DNA of 64,000 nucleotides from Cenococcum geophilum 1.58 (Eukaryota; Ascomycota; Dothideomycetes; Gloniales; Gloniaceae). Position numbers and translations under genes: made by a program. Positions 21,961-33,719 of this stretch are shown here, one piece after another (within the stretch, counting starts at the first letter, position 1; each line of letters begins with the position of its first letter). The notes beneath the pieces were generated by a model. The model was not told the origin of the DNA. It did not search any database and worked only from the letters and a program-made list of their open reading frames with translations. The stretch is taken from assembly GCA_001692895.1 (NCBI GenBank), contig KV748185.1:310001-374000 (forward strand), written 5' to 3'.

Positions 21961-24900
21961 CCTTAATAAAAGTAGGTAAAAGGATATTAATGGCGAATCT
22001 TTAAAAATAAAAGAGAAGTAGAATTTACCCCCGAGTATATAGCGTGTGGTAGGCTTAGGCCTAAATAGTTTAGGAATAGAACTTTCTCCTATAGTACTTT
22101 AACATTTTCTAAATAATTGCTAAGTATTTCTAGTTACTGTTAGGCAATTTAATTATTTCCTATATATAATACGTTTTAGGCCTATTTAGCCTACTGTTTT
22201 TTAGGAATATATTTTATTAATACTAATTTACTTACAGCCGTCTCTTCTGGCTAGAATCTAATATTGAAAATGCGTATATCTTGCTAGTATAAGTGTACCG
22301 CCTTCCTTACCGCGCTTTTAAAAGTAGGAGTTCTAAAAACTATAGCAATGTTAGTAGAGGAGAAACCCCTGCAAATAGGCATATTTACTAGAGATTGCTA
22401 TATTACCAGCCTTTACTGACTATTTATTTTTAATATACTAGGGCAGATCTAATAATCTATCCGTCCTATATAAGCGATTGCGCGCTAGCGGCAATACTAT
22501 CTAAAGGTTAGCCGTTGACCCTTACGTTACGTTTAGAATAAAGAGAGTGACGGTAAAAATCCCCTAGCTATTTATCTTAAGTAAGAGATATAGAAACTGG
22601 CTAGCCTAGGCCTTTTAATCTGTTAAGGAAGGTTAGAAGTGACTTAGGTAAGGTATTAAAGTTTTACCTAATATCTCTAAGAACCACACTAATGAAAGTC
22701 TGTATATGCGAGCGCTACAATCTTTATAAGCTTTAAGGAGGTGCTTAGTTAAGAGTAGATAAGTGGCGATTCTAACTCTACTTATAATGAAAAGAACTTT
22801 GTTAAACTTATCTAAACTCTATATTTAATTATATGGGCTATTAACAATTGCAGATAACTGGCTTGGTATTATTATTAGTGCATTACTAAAACCTTTACAC
22901 CTTTATATTAAGAGGGTAATAGTAGTACCGGCCTTACTAGAGTCTTGTAAATACTATACAATTAAGTATAAATAAGCTTAAAAAAAACTACTAGAGTGGC
23001 GAGTAATGCCTAGTAATGTGAGATATACGTATTCCCTAGGCGTAACTTTCTACGGTTTTTTTAGAGTAATTAATACCTATATGGCCTATATAGAGTCTAA
23101 CTAATATAGAAAACTTTTTATAGTAACTTTATTAACTAGACCGGAGCTATAGTTTTAAAAGCATAAATAGATAAACTAGATTATATAATAAATAAGCTAT
23201 AATGTAGAGCTAATTAAGAGATAAATTACCGGTAGAGTTTTCTTTAACCTAATGTAAACCTATAGTATACCTATAAGTGCAATCGCGGAGACTAAGTATA
23301 ATTTAAGGAATACTTTATATATATAGCGCCGGAGATATAATACAGACAGTCTATTAAGTAATACAACAACGGAAATAAGCTAGTATTCTTTTAGTATAAG
23401 AGTAAGTATAGTACGGAGTAACGAACTAATATTTCCTAAGTGGGACTGGGAACTGCTAAGAAGTTAATAAAACTATATATAAGGCCTTAAATTACGCAAA
23501 CGCGGCCTACCTAGCGGTGAAGCAGGCCGTATTGGCTTAGATTTAGATAGACTTTATTACTAATCAGACTGGTCCTACTACTAAGATATAGCGAAACCAT
23601 GTTAATGACGAAAAGAGAGCTATAACGTTTCGCTAACTTAGCGCGGCCTAAAATTTTAAGAGTATAGATGATAATGTTTGCTATAATATAGAGAAGAATA
23701 AGAATTGCTATAAGTACGCTTATATTAGAGCTTCCTTTTTGGCGCTTAATAACTAATATATAATTAAGTCTTTTGTAAAGAAAAGAGAAGATTAACTTAT
23801 AGGTAGGTATATTAATTAGCTATAAAAGCTTCTATAGAGTAAATGCTCTAAATACGGCTTTAAGGGAGATAAGGAAGATTATAATTATTTATATAGTGTT
23901 CTATAATGTTAAATTTCCTAGGCAAGATATACATTATATACTAGTACCTAGATATATACTTTACTTACGTAATTTAGCCTACGCAGATAGTTTTAAAATA
24001 TATAAAGACGGATTTTGAAATCTAGAAACCGTTTTTAGGGAAGGTAGGGTTTATAAATCGGCGATTTACGATTTTGTAATTAATCTTAAATTTAGTATCC
24101 AAGATCACTAATCCCCAATCCTTAAAATCTAATACTTAACTTACTTAGTATCCGGCTTCGCCTTCTTTTCTTAGCATATATACCTTCTAACTAGCCGCTT
24201 ACTAGTTTACCGCTAAAGCCCTAGCGTTAATTCCTTCTAACGCGCGTAAATAAGGGGGCTATGTCTAGAGTATACCACTTAGGTATATTTAACGGACGTT
24301 TATTATCTTACTCCCTTCTTATTAGTATTAGAGGAGAATAAGGTATAGCTAAGCGGGAAAGTATTACCAGCATACGTAAGCCTTTAGATAGGTAAATTTA
24401 TAGTATACGCATTAAGAGCTTATATCTAATAGTTAGCATAAGCTAATAGGCAGCAAGAGTATTATTAAAATCCCAACTAAGTGCCGTAGCTAATTGGAGT
24501 AAAAGTTCAAAAGCTATAAAACTAGTATTTATTAGACACGGCTTCTATAGAAGAATAATTAACTATAGGACACTTTCTGTAGACCCTTTAACTAGTCCTT
24601 ACGCGCGCGAGCTGTAATACATCCCCTAACTCTATAGCTAGATCCGCGAGACTAGAATATACAGTCTTAAAAAGCTCTGTGTTAGTAGTAAAATCTAAAT
24701 TTAGTAGTATATAAATATCTACTATTCTCCTTATAAGCTTATCCGCTAACTTTATATTAACTTATTAATATTTAACCACTACTAAGATTTAAGCTTTACG
24801 TATTTTTTCCTCTCTACTCTTAGCTGTTCCCGCTACAATGTCTATAGTATAAATTTTTTTTAAATGCCGTAAAGAAGGAATTAATAGAAAATGTTACGAG

Positions 24901-26249
24901 CTTGTAAGAAGAGTCCCTAATACTAAACTTACCCTTATTATTAAAAGAAATGGAGTTAAGTATATTTTCCGTTCCTACCCTAATAAGAACTGGCCTAAAT
25001 CCATAGAAGAGATGGTTAGTTTCCTTTAAGTTTTTACTAGAATGCATCTTGCTAACTAAAGTGTATAGTAATGCTATAATCTACGGAACTACTACCTAGC
25101 TAACTACTAAACTGTTAATAAGTTTTAAGAAGCTAGAGGGCTCCTTACTAAAGATACAATGGTAGCCTACCTAGTAATAATAACGTTGTAAACCCAAACC
25201 TCCTTTAATCTAAGCTTTAATGGCGGTTATATTGGCTTTAATAGGCTTAGTAGAGGTATATAGACTTCTAGGTTTACTGAGAATATACTTAACTAACCCC
25301 TTAATAGCTTTCCTATTAGTTCTTATAATAGGGGTAATAATGTTGCGAGAGATAACTAGGATCCTAACTAGGAACTAGATAAAGACTTCTTAGAAGATAA
25401 TAATAATAATAAGGACTTCCCCTATCTTACGCCTATTAGAGAAGAGAATAAGTAATTTTAAGATATATCTAGCTAGTTATTATCTATCTACGCCCTTTAA
25501 CCTAGTACTAGATAGTTAAGCTATAGAGTTAAAAAGAGGCCTTACGCTACTGTAGCCGGTTAAAACTAACCTTAGAATATAACCTAGGCTTAGATAGCTA
25601 GGGCAGTTTAAGGCATAGTTATATAATAAAGGGTAAGTCCGCCTAACCCGAACGGGTCTTTCTCTGCTAAGTTATATCCTACTAATAGATTTATCAAAAA
25701 CGCGCAGCATAGTAGTTGCTCTCCTAGCCGTTAAAATAGGGTTTATGCTAAGTCCGCATCACTAATATGGTATATAAATAATAGATTAAATAGAACTTGG
25801 TTATTTAACTTGCTTTAGATAATACTATTACCTCTAACCTTTAAACCTAGCTCTTATATCTAGTAGTTTTATTTTAAATAATGGATAGTTATATATAATT
25901 AAGTAGGGTCTTTAGTATATTTATATTATGCTAATTTGTTAAAGTTAAACCGTTGCAATTTAAGATTAGATGTCTGCGACTGGTAAAGGACTATTAGGTT
26001 CTAGGTAACTGTTGCAATATTTTAGTATTAGAATTCCGCATTATCTTAGGGATGGCTAAGGACTGGGCGGCTCTTTTATTTTGTTTTAGACGATCTAATT
26101 ATTATTACTAAGTTGGCAATCTGCTTTTATGCTCTACGGTCTTTTATTTTAATGCTATTTTATATATTTTTTCCTATTTATAATTCATCGTCGTCTTTGG
26201 TGTTAAGTAATACTAATATTACTATTTGGGTTATTAAGCTCCATTGACG
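21961..26249. other. RIP-degraded DNA with scattered unidentified frames
   Basis: The region is AT-rich. Short protein-like runs with Gln-site stops occur near 22,540-23,000, 23,400-23,800 and 25,330-25,760 (plus strand; for example KDFPYLTPIREENK near 25,412-25,452). A 75-codon minus-strand open frame at 24,820-25,047 shows no motif. I recognise no transposon or gene family and see no tandem repeat. Confidence 0.35.
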
Positions 26250-29200
26250 GTCCTAAAGTATTTCCTAAAGTATTGTATGTAAAATTGCCCTTAGGCAATA
26301 GCGGTAGTGGTAGTAGTAGCGACCCTTACGGCTTTCTAGTTTTAATTATAGCCCTATCTTTTTAAGCCTTATTCTGCCTTTTATTAATATTAATATTAGT
26401 CTAGCTTTCCTAAATAGCGCTTTTGTTGCTAGTAGTAGTAGATGCTGTAGGGAACGCCTTGCTAACCTGGAAATTTAAGTCCTTTACTAAGTTCTTTAGG
26501 CCTAATTCCTACTTTATCTGTCCTGGTATAGGCTTAAGCTTCTAATTTAGAAATATTAGCTTCCGTTGTTTCCTACGTACGATTAGGCGACGGTCCTACT
26601 TGTTAACGACCTCCTCTGTATCCTTATTTATATTTCTCGTAAGCGCTAAGTGACGTTTCTTTACTATTTTGGTGATACTGTTTGTAAACGTCCCTATATC
26701 TACTGATTTTCTAAAATAGTAACTACCATTCTTAAGGCAGAGATCCTTAAGATTTATGGTCTAGGTCTTAGGCGTAACTAGCTAAAAAATACTAAAGCAG
26801 CTGGTATATATATCTCCTGCGCATTCTATATACTATTATATAAATTTGGCTATGCATTCCTTGTCCTTTAAAACGTTTATCTAATAGTATCTAAAACTGT
26901 AAACGAGTCGAATTAAGAAAACTAAGATGTACTCGCTACCCCTAGACTTTATCTACCTAATCTCTCTAATATCTATAAGCTAGGCAGTAGCGCTCTCTCT
27001 TTATAGCAAACTAGATTTACGTATAATAATATTATTATTAGTTTCTTTGGTAATAGTATAATATTGCTAGGTTTTCTTCTAACTAGCTTATACTCCTAGA
27101 GCGCGGCCTACGGCTTTAAGAGTTTCCTAATACGTAGTAGCCTAAAGTTCTTCCATCTAATATATAAGGTCATTAATTATTTAGGCCTGCTAAGAGCCTA
27201 TAAGTTCTCTACTCTTTAGCTAGGCTTAAGTTTTCTTAAGTTTAGATTTAAGGTTAACGATTTTATATTGTAACATTTTTGCTTTATTGGCATTTGCCTT
27301 TACCTTAAGGTTAGGATTTAGCAGTTAAACCATTTAGTTACGAAGTTACTATACTTTAGTTTACAGCTAGGCTAGCCTATTTATTAATTAAGTAATCTAT
27401 TTATCTTTAGCACGGTCTTATATAGTTGTTAAATTAGCCTAAACTTCTCTATCTGGGGATTAAATAATAGTTTGGACACTAAAATCCTGCATTTATGCTC
27501 TTCTTGTTTAAAGCTTAGATATTAGTTTATCTTTTTCTCTTTTTTAGGCTATAAGTTGGGCTTATAGTCTACTATTTTCTGCTTTAAAGCTTACTCTAAG
27601 TTAATTTATTTTAGCCTCTAGCTGGGCTTACGTGTTCCTTAATTAAGTAATATGTTTATCTTTAGCACGGTCCTATATAGTTAATAAATTAACTTAAACT
27701 TCTATATCCTGGGATTAAATAATAGTTTAGACACTTGCTTTGTTTTTTTAGAGCTTAAAGATTAATTCGTCTTTTTCTGTTTTTTAGGTTGCTAGCTAGA
27801 CCTATAGCTTAGAATTTTCTGCTTTAAAGAATGCGGTCTGCTTAATATATTCCTTTATTAATTGCCTTTGCTTTGCTAATTCTATGTTTAAAGCTTCTTT
27901 ATGTCTTATTATTGACTCTATCTTTTTCTTTAGTAGGAAAATGGTCTCTTACAGGTTTAGCGCACCAATATCTTTATTAGAGTAATAACTTATAAAATTA
28001 TTAATATTATTAGAATTTTTAAGTTTACTAATCCGAATTTGCTGATTTTGGATTTTTATCTCCGCTTCCCCTAATTTAGCCTTTTCTCGTTAGATATCTT
28101 GTGCTGCGTCTTAATAGAGTCTTTTAAGATCTCTAACCTTATTTTATAGCTGCCGATTCTTATCTCTCTCTATAGTTAAGTCCTGTTTATACTATCTTCT
28201 TATATCTCCCTTAGAATCTCTCTCTTCCTACAACTTTCCTTTTAGGCTTTTAATTTCAGTACGTAACTAACGCTTAATATCCTTAAGCTGTTCTACCTTT
28301 TAGGCTAATAAGTCTCTTTATAATATAGCTAGAGGAGCTCTAAGGATATGGTTGGCGTTAGTATGCCTATAGAAAGAAGTTAACGTTTTTACGAAATCGA
28401 ACTTTAAATTATTAATAAGTATTTAGATTTTAATATCCAACGCCTTACCTATTAGGTGCTACTTTTAAGAAAGCTATAATATAAGTCACGCTTAATATAA
28501 AATGAAGTTATTTTAGTGCCTTAAATATAGTGTATAAAGAAGATTAATAAAATAAATAAGGAGGACTGATCCTTAATATGGTTATCCTTAAAAGGTCAGC
28601 CACAGTAACGATCGCTAAGTAACTTTGCCTTAGAGGTGAACTAAGGAAGCTATCGTTCTCTATAGGAATGCTTTATTAACTTTAGCACTTGCGTAACCTA
28701 AGATATAGGTCTACTAATATCATCCCCGCAACTAGGCTTTGCTTACTTAAGAAAATAGATAGTAAGTTCCCTATTAGGATTCTGTTTCTGTAGTTTAAGG
28801 GCCTAATTTATATAAAAACCTAGAATAACGGCAAGATTTCCTAGTTTATGCTAAAGAGCTAGATTTGGCTCTTTAATAATAGGTTTTTATTTACCCTACT
28901 CCTTTTTAGGGGCCATAGACGTTATCTTAGGAAAATAACGTATATAAAACGCCTATAGTGTAACATAACCCAACCATCTGTCCCCCTTAAATATTATTAG
29001 GGATAGCGGTGTTATCTAGTCCTCTAGATATTTAATATTAAGATTTTCGGGACGAAAATAGACAGCTAAAAAGCTACGCTAGATGGTATGTTTTTAATTA
29101 GAGCCCAGGAGTTGTTTAAGGATAGTATAGTAAGGTTTAAGATACTTTAAATTTTTAAAACAACTACGTAGAGTAGGAATTAAGTAAGGAACTAATAAAA

Positions 29201-30270
29201 TATTCTTAAGAAGCGTATCTCTCTTATAGGAGTCTATAATAGTAGGAAATATTATTTTTAATTATATCTAACTTTTAATGGAAATCCGGTCTCTTTTGGA
29301 GATAGTAGGTGCGTAAAGCTCCAGTTTCTATAATATAAGGGCATTAATAGCAGAAAATGAGATGTTTAAAGTTTTACGGGGTAGAATAGTTTTACGGCCT
29401 AGAATAGTTTTACGGCCTAGAATTTAATTCCAAATAATTAAAATATGCTTAAGAGAATTAAGGATCTCCTAAATATGTATAAGTAAGAGCATATATATAG
29501 TTTAGAAACATACCTTATTATACTTTAAACCTAGAAAATAATATAAAGTGCCTAGCTGAATTGGGTAAAAGAGTTCTAGTATATTATTAAGTGCGTAAAA
29601 TGCATCTTAAAAGCGCTTGTTCTTTAATAGCTGCCATAAATCTTTTTCTTTTATGGCTGTAAGCTAACTCCGCCATTAGTTCTCTAATTTATTATTATTT
29701 CCCTAACGATAATATAAGATCTTATGAAATATTTCTCTGTTTAAAAAGGGCTGCTTATTTCTAAAGGCCTTTATAATATTTGTTAAAGTATTTAAAGAGA
29801 GTTTTAGAAATTGCGTTAGACACTTATAGGGGGTATAAATATTAAAACTTACGCTTAGAGTAAAGCTTAATAGTTTACTATTAATTATTTAGATCTAGAA
29901 CTTGCTTAGTAATATAGATACGGTGTAATCTATTAAGGCAATTAACTTAGGTTATAGGAAGGTAGGGAATCTTCGTAGTGTCTTCCTTTTAATAAAGTGT
30001 ATTCTTATTAATACTAGAGACCTTAAGGGTATCCGCGAGTACGTTATTATCTACAATAGCCTTAATAAAATGTTTCTTAGTTAATCGGTTGCAACTAGTT
30101 CTCTTAAAAATATTTTTTAGAACTATGACTTTTTTTTTAGATGGCCTATAATAATATTTACGCGCTAAAGGATGCCCGAAATTAAGTGCTCTAAGGTTAA
30201 TCTTTGTAACCCCTCTAAAATACTGCGCTTTAATAGCTGCGAAGTCTTTATCTAGCGTGTTTATTGCCAT
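26250..30270 (-). pseudogene. DUF3723-like protein with coiled-coil tail, RIP-inactivated
   Basis: The minus-strand ATG at 30,270 opens 93 codons (MAINTLDKDFAAIKAQYF, RALNFGHPLARKYYY, FKRTSCNRLTKKHFIKA). Later frames, with stops at Gln, resemble the rest of DUF3723: a FQDAFYALNNILELF stretch near 29,600, and an LGF motif near 28,820 in AVILGFYIN, followed by NPNREL where DREIA is usual. DUF3723 is an uncharacterised fungal family noted for a conserved LGF. From 28,335 down to about 26,900 the same strand reads as a Gln/Lys/Glu-rich coiled coil, 240 codons in one frame with only Gln-site stops. A stretch of this tail is duplicated with a period of about 256 bp. DUF3723 proteins are frequent passengers of Starship transposons. 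Frame changes show indels or introns. Confidence 0.65.
27385..27830 (-). repeat. About 256-bp internal tandem duplication in the coiled-coil region
   Basis: GTTTATCTTTAGCACGGTC (27,652) and its near copy (27,396) are followed in the same order by ATATAGTTG/TTAA, TAAACTTCT, GGGATTAAATAATAGTTT, a TCTTTTTCT-TTTTTAGG stretch and ATTTTCTGCTTTAAAG. The repeat codes for about 85 residues of coiled coil and predates or accompanied the RIP decay. Confidence 0.65.
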
Positions 30271-30540
30271 TACCTCTTCTTTTAAGTGCAGTATAAGCTG
30301 TAAAAAATCTTAAAAGTAGTTATAATGTAAGCCTAGTTTATAAAAGATCGGAAGAGGGCGAAACGTTATCTGCTACCCTAAAAACCGCGTATATCTAAAA
30401 GTATAAAAGATTTAGGGTTTAAGGATCCCGGAATTCGGTTTCTTAAATCTAGATTTTAATTTTTCCGATCTGGCATCGCTAAACTAGATCCCAAATTTGT
30501 TTTCTGGAAAATCGACTAAGCACTGCCTCCAATAGTGTGT
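30271..30540. repeat. Repeat shared with 61.92-62.08 kb on the opposite strand
   Basis: Two blocks, 30,444-30,514 (TCTAGATTTTAATTTTTCCG through GGAAAATCGAC) and 30,515-30,540 (TAAGCACTGCCTCCAATAG), have inverted relatives at 61,920-62,015 and 62,022-62,075, with the block order exchanged. The 30.5-kb copy keeps several TG/CA sites that are TA in the 62-kb copy, so it is less RIP-altered. The repeat type is unknown. Confidence 0.65.
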
Positions 30541-30599
30541 TACGTCAGGAAAACGGGAAGTGGCGCAGGAAATTTGGTTTCGCTAAAAGTGTTTTTAGG

Positions 30600-30756
30600 G
30601 CCCGGGGCTAGCTTTCCGCNATATTAGCNAACCCCCCCTNGCCCNGGGCCAGCTTTTAGCCATATTAGCTNACCCCCCCTAGCCTANGGCTAGCTTTTAG
30701 CTATATTAGCTAACCCCCCCTAGCCTAGGGCTAGCTTTTAGCCATATTAGCTAAGC
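30600..30756. repeat. 41-bp tandem repeat containing ambiguous bases
   Basis: About 3.8 units of a 41-bp sequence (GGCTAGCTTTTAGCCATATT, then AGCTAACCCCCC, then CTAGCCTAG). N occurs at 30,620, 30,629, 30,640, 30,645, 30,671 and 30,687, so the assembly is uncertain here and the unit count may be wrong. Related GGGCTAGCCCC words return at 32,130-32,235 near the right end of the element. Confidence 0.8.
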
Positions 30757-31096
30757 CCTAGAGCTATACGCTAGCACTATGCTAGCTTATAGCTATAAAA
30801 TAAATATTATTACTATTATTATATTTATTGCTATTAGGGTATTAAAATCCTAAAGGCCTCCGGGCAGGCTCCTAGCAGGCTTCCTAGTAGGCTCCTAGCA
30901 GGACTTTGATTTTCCTTATCATCTAAATCGTCCGAAGTACCATCGGGTCCCCGCTATATTCCCGACAGCCTCTACACGTGCCTTTGCATACCCCTTGTAC
31001 ACCTAAATGCCACCTTTACCTTCCTTCCTTCCTTACATCCTTCCCTACTTAGGGAGGCACCAGAACGGTAGCCAGAGGACTGTGACCAGAACCAGA

Positions 31097-31336
31097 CGAC
31101 CGTCGCCAGAACCAGACGACCGTCGCCAGAACCAGACGACCGTCGCCAGAACCAGACGACCGTCGCCAGAACCAGACGACCGTCGCCAGAACCAGACGAC
31201 CGTCGCCAGAACCAGACGACCGTCGCCAGAACCAGACGACCGTCGCCAGAACCAGACGACCGTCGCCAGAACCAGACGACCGTCGCCAGAACCAGACGAC
31301 CGTCGCCAGAACCAGACGACCGTCGCCAGAGCCAGA
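31097..31336. repeat. 20-bp minisatellite, 12 units, almost perfect
   Basis: Twelve consecutive copies of CGACCGTCGCCAGAACCAGA. Only the last differs, by one base, and a decayed unit precedes the array. The unit has no stop in any frame, so frames of 106-113 codons appear on both strands; they are products of the repeat. The homogeneity implies recent expansion or gene conversion. Confidence 0.95.
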
Positions 31337-31743
31337 CGATAATCGTTTAAACGACCAGCCAGCAAACACCCACGATCAACTTCCAATCGATCGATCGAAT
31401 CGAACTAGAGCCCTCGATATCAATCCCCCATTACCAAATCAAATCCGAATCAAGGCCTCTTTAGGGAGGGCACCCCAGACGAACCACTGTTCAAACGTAC
31501 AGCCAGCGACAACGAGAGAGACATCGATCAAGAATTATCGCACCAATACAAGTGAGGCTCGAACGATTCGCGAATCACAGAACAACTATAAACTAATATA
31601 AGACTCGCAATTAAATCAAGCAGAGCCTTCGATCGGGCCTACCTCTCCCCCCGAATTACAGATACAGGACAGGTAGGCATAGACAAGTAGGCACGACCGG
31701 CAGGCACAGACAGGTAGGCACGAACAAGTAGGACGGTCAGACG

Positions 31744-31809
31744 GTAGGACAGGTAGGACAGGTAGGACAGGTAGGACAGGTAGGACAGGCAGGACAGGCA
31801 GGACAGGCA
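31744..31809. repeat. 9-bp (GACAGGTAG/GACAGGCAG)n minisatellite
   Basis: About seven tandem units, the left ones with GGTAG and the right ones with GGCAG. It corresponds to the array at 14,294-14,369 in copy 1. The Pro/Val/Leu frame on the minus strand (64 codons from 31,810) is a by-product. Confidence 0.9.
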
Positions 31810-31917
31810 CTAGGCCTAGTTAGGAAATCAGTACCATGGCCGGCGGATCATCGGGGAACGCCGCCAATTGACACGAATTTGGAGACCTCTGCGAGAAGAT
31901 ATCCCTTATAGCTACTA

Positions 31918-32115
31918 ATTAAATTTTAAATTTTTGAATTTTGAATTATTTGAATTTTGAATTTTGAATTTTGAATTTTAAATTTATTATAATTATACAT
32001 ATTGAGCAGCTATAGGGAAATATTAATAATATAAAATGTATAAAAACGTAATAAAATGTATAAAACGTATAAAATGATAAAAATAAAAACGTATAAACGT
32101 ATAAAATGTGTTAAT
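31918..32115. repeat. AT-rich simple repeats (GAATTTT and GTATAAAA types)
   Basis: About eight loose copies of TTTTGAA at 31,925-31,985, then repeated GTATAAAA/AACGTATAAA words at 32,035-32,110. It separates the GGCCGGCGGATCATCGGG block from the CCCCGGGCTAGC words at the right end. No coding signal. Confidence 0.7.
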
Positions 32116-32119
32116 GTTG

Positions 32120-32235
32120 CTAATATGCCCCCGGGCTAGCCCCGGGCTAGCGTAAATAAGTGTACATAAGCAGATCAGCGGATCCAGCTAAAATGACCCC
32201 GGGCCAGCCCCGGGCTAGCCCCTGGCTAGCCCCTA
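32120..32235. repeat. CCCCGGGCTAGC-type short repeats at the right end of copy 2
   Basis: At least five copies of CCCCGGGCTAGC or variants in two clusters (32,130-32,155 and 32,195-32,235), related to the 41-bp unit at the left end, so the element is bracketed by subterminal repeats. Confidence 0.65.
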
Positions 32236-32439
32236 CCACCCTCCCGTTTTCCTGACGTAATTCTCCTATATTTAAGGCGTAGTTTATTAGACTATGCTAA
32301 GGAAGCGGTTATAGAGAGTAGCTTATACGCCAGAATATAAGATAACTAGTTAACAGTTTGCCAAGCCGAGTGCTTTTAAATCCCCTGGCCCTTATTAATA
32401 GTCGCTACCAGTAAAGCACTAACTTGTTTCTATTGGAAT

Positions 32440-33100
32440 AATATAAATACCGGAACCTATCTCTATTTTAGTATATATATCCTACTATACCTTTCTTATA
32501 TTATTGTTATTGTAATAAAGTATCTCTAAGACTAAGAGTATGGTAAGAGAGTATCTTGTTTTATATCTTATAACCAAATCCTATACTTATTAGGTAATAG
32601 GTTAAACATCTATAGAGTATCCTAGTAATACCTATAAGGAGATAGGCTTATTGGAACTAGAAGACTCTAACTATAATCCTAAGTCTAGCTTTAAAGAGGA
32701 AACTAGCATTCTAAAGGACGCTGTAGAGCCCTATATACGCTAATTAAAAAAGAATGCAAATAAGCTAAAGCTAAAGGAGAGGTTTAACTGTATGGTTAAG
32801 GGGTATAAGTCCAATTTTTCTAGGTGGTTATCCCTCTTAAGACATATTTAGGATATGGTGAAGGTGGAACCGCTAAGTATAGCCTATATTACCTACCTCT
32901 GCCGGTTGAAAACTAAACCCTATAAATCCTACGGAGAGGACTTTAAAGACCTAAAACTACTTAATTAATACCGTAGAGTAAGATACCTAGACCTATAGAA
33001 GGAATTAACGGGAATAAAGCCTTAGCTAGTAAAGCCTTAGCTAGTAAAGCCTTAACTAGCAAAGCCTTAACTAGTAAAGACTTAGTTATTAAGATGTGCG
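32440..33100 (+). mobile_element. Possible LTR end and gag-like frame of a retroelement
   Basis: TATAAATAC at about 32,446 and a GTAATAAAG polyadenylation-like word at about 32,512 have the spacing of an LTR promoter and R region. A forward frame then reads from about 32,610 to 33,100 with stops at Gln sites (DSNYNPKSSFKEETSIL; CMVKGYKSNFSRWL). It ends in a five-residue Lys-Pro-Gln-Leu-Val-type repeat coded by a 15-bp tandem unit (33,015-33,085). No zinc knuckle, protease or reverse transcriptase is seen and no second LTR was found, so this stays tentative. Confidence 0.3.
33015..33085 (+). repeat. 15-bp tandem repeat (AAAGCCTTAGCTAGT)
   Basis: Nearly five units with C/T and G/A differences, in frame with the gag-like reading frame. 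Confidence 0.8.
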
Positions 33101-33719
33101 TGCCTAAAATAATTTAGCCTTTTATTTACTAACATTACCTTGCTAATTAGCAACACCTAGTTTATCCTTACCCTCTATTTAGCAAAAGCGTTAACTAAGC
33201 CTATTAACCACCGTGGATGGTTACGCTACTTATACTAGTAATTAAGCCTATAACATCGCTTTATAAAAGCTCTGCGACCTAGCCTTAATGCTATATAGTA
33301 GTTATTACGATTAACTAATAACTCTCGACTATACTTAAGGCGGCTAGAGCGTAAATGGTCTTAACGCAGTTACTTAAGTTGCGAAATGCCTAAAATATAA
33401 TAATAATCGTAAGTAGATTACTAATATATGATACGCTATAGCTAACCTAATAGTACCCTATAAATCCTTGCTAATTTAAGATATCTAGACTTAGAAATAC
33501 TTAAATTTAGAAGTATTAAATATACCTACTTTCCTAACGGATAGTTAATCTGCTGCTTACCTAGGGGGACTTAGTTAAGATACTTAGGTTATCCTTAATA
33601 TAGATATTTATATAATAGACCCAAATAATTCCTTTAGTTTTCCGGAAGAAACTATATTACTATATAGAGAAAATAGGTTATATACAGTCTCTATTACGCC
33701 GTAACTTCTTACTAATTTC

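Larger units (their letters stand above)
30543..32257 (+). mobile_element. Minisatellite-rich TA-flanked element, copy 2
   Basis: The ends are inverted repeats starting CGTCAGGAAAACGGGA (16 identical bases plus partial matches), flanked by TA at 30,541-30,542 and 32,258-32,259. The joined flanks (AATAGTGTGT-TA-ATTCTCC) match the uninterrupted sequence AATAGTATAT-TA-ATTCTCC at 62,030-62,055 on the other strand, so the insertion is directly supported. The 1,715-bp interior has the order of copy 1 but carries a 41-bp array at the left, lacks the 12-bp array and the nested transposon, and has one ATCGATCGAT block. It retains CpA/TpG and shows little RIP. No transposase is visible, so it is probably non-autonomous. 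Confidence 0.75.

Noticed and set aside
24820..25047. 75-codon minus-strand open frame
   Set aside because: No motif, no continuation in frame and no Gln-site stop pattern around it; it is probably a chance opening.
30400..30430. TTAGGG-type telomere-like word
   Set aside because: Only a single occurrence, not an array.
31007..31386. Three frames of 106-113 codons over the 20-bp array
   Set aside because: The 20-bp unit is open in all frames on both strands; these are repeat shadows.
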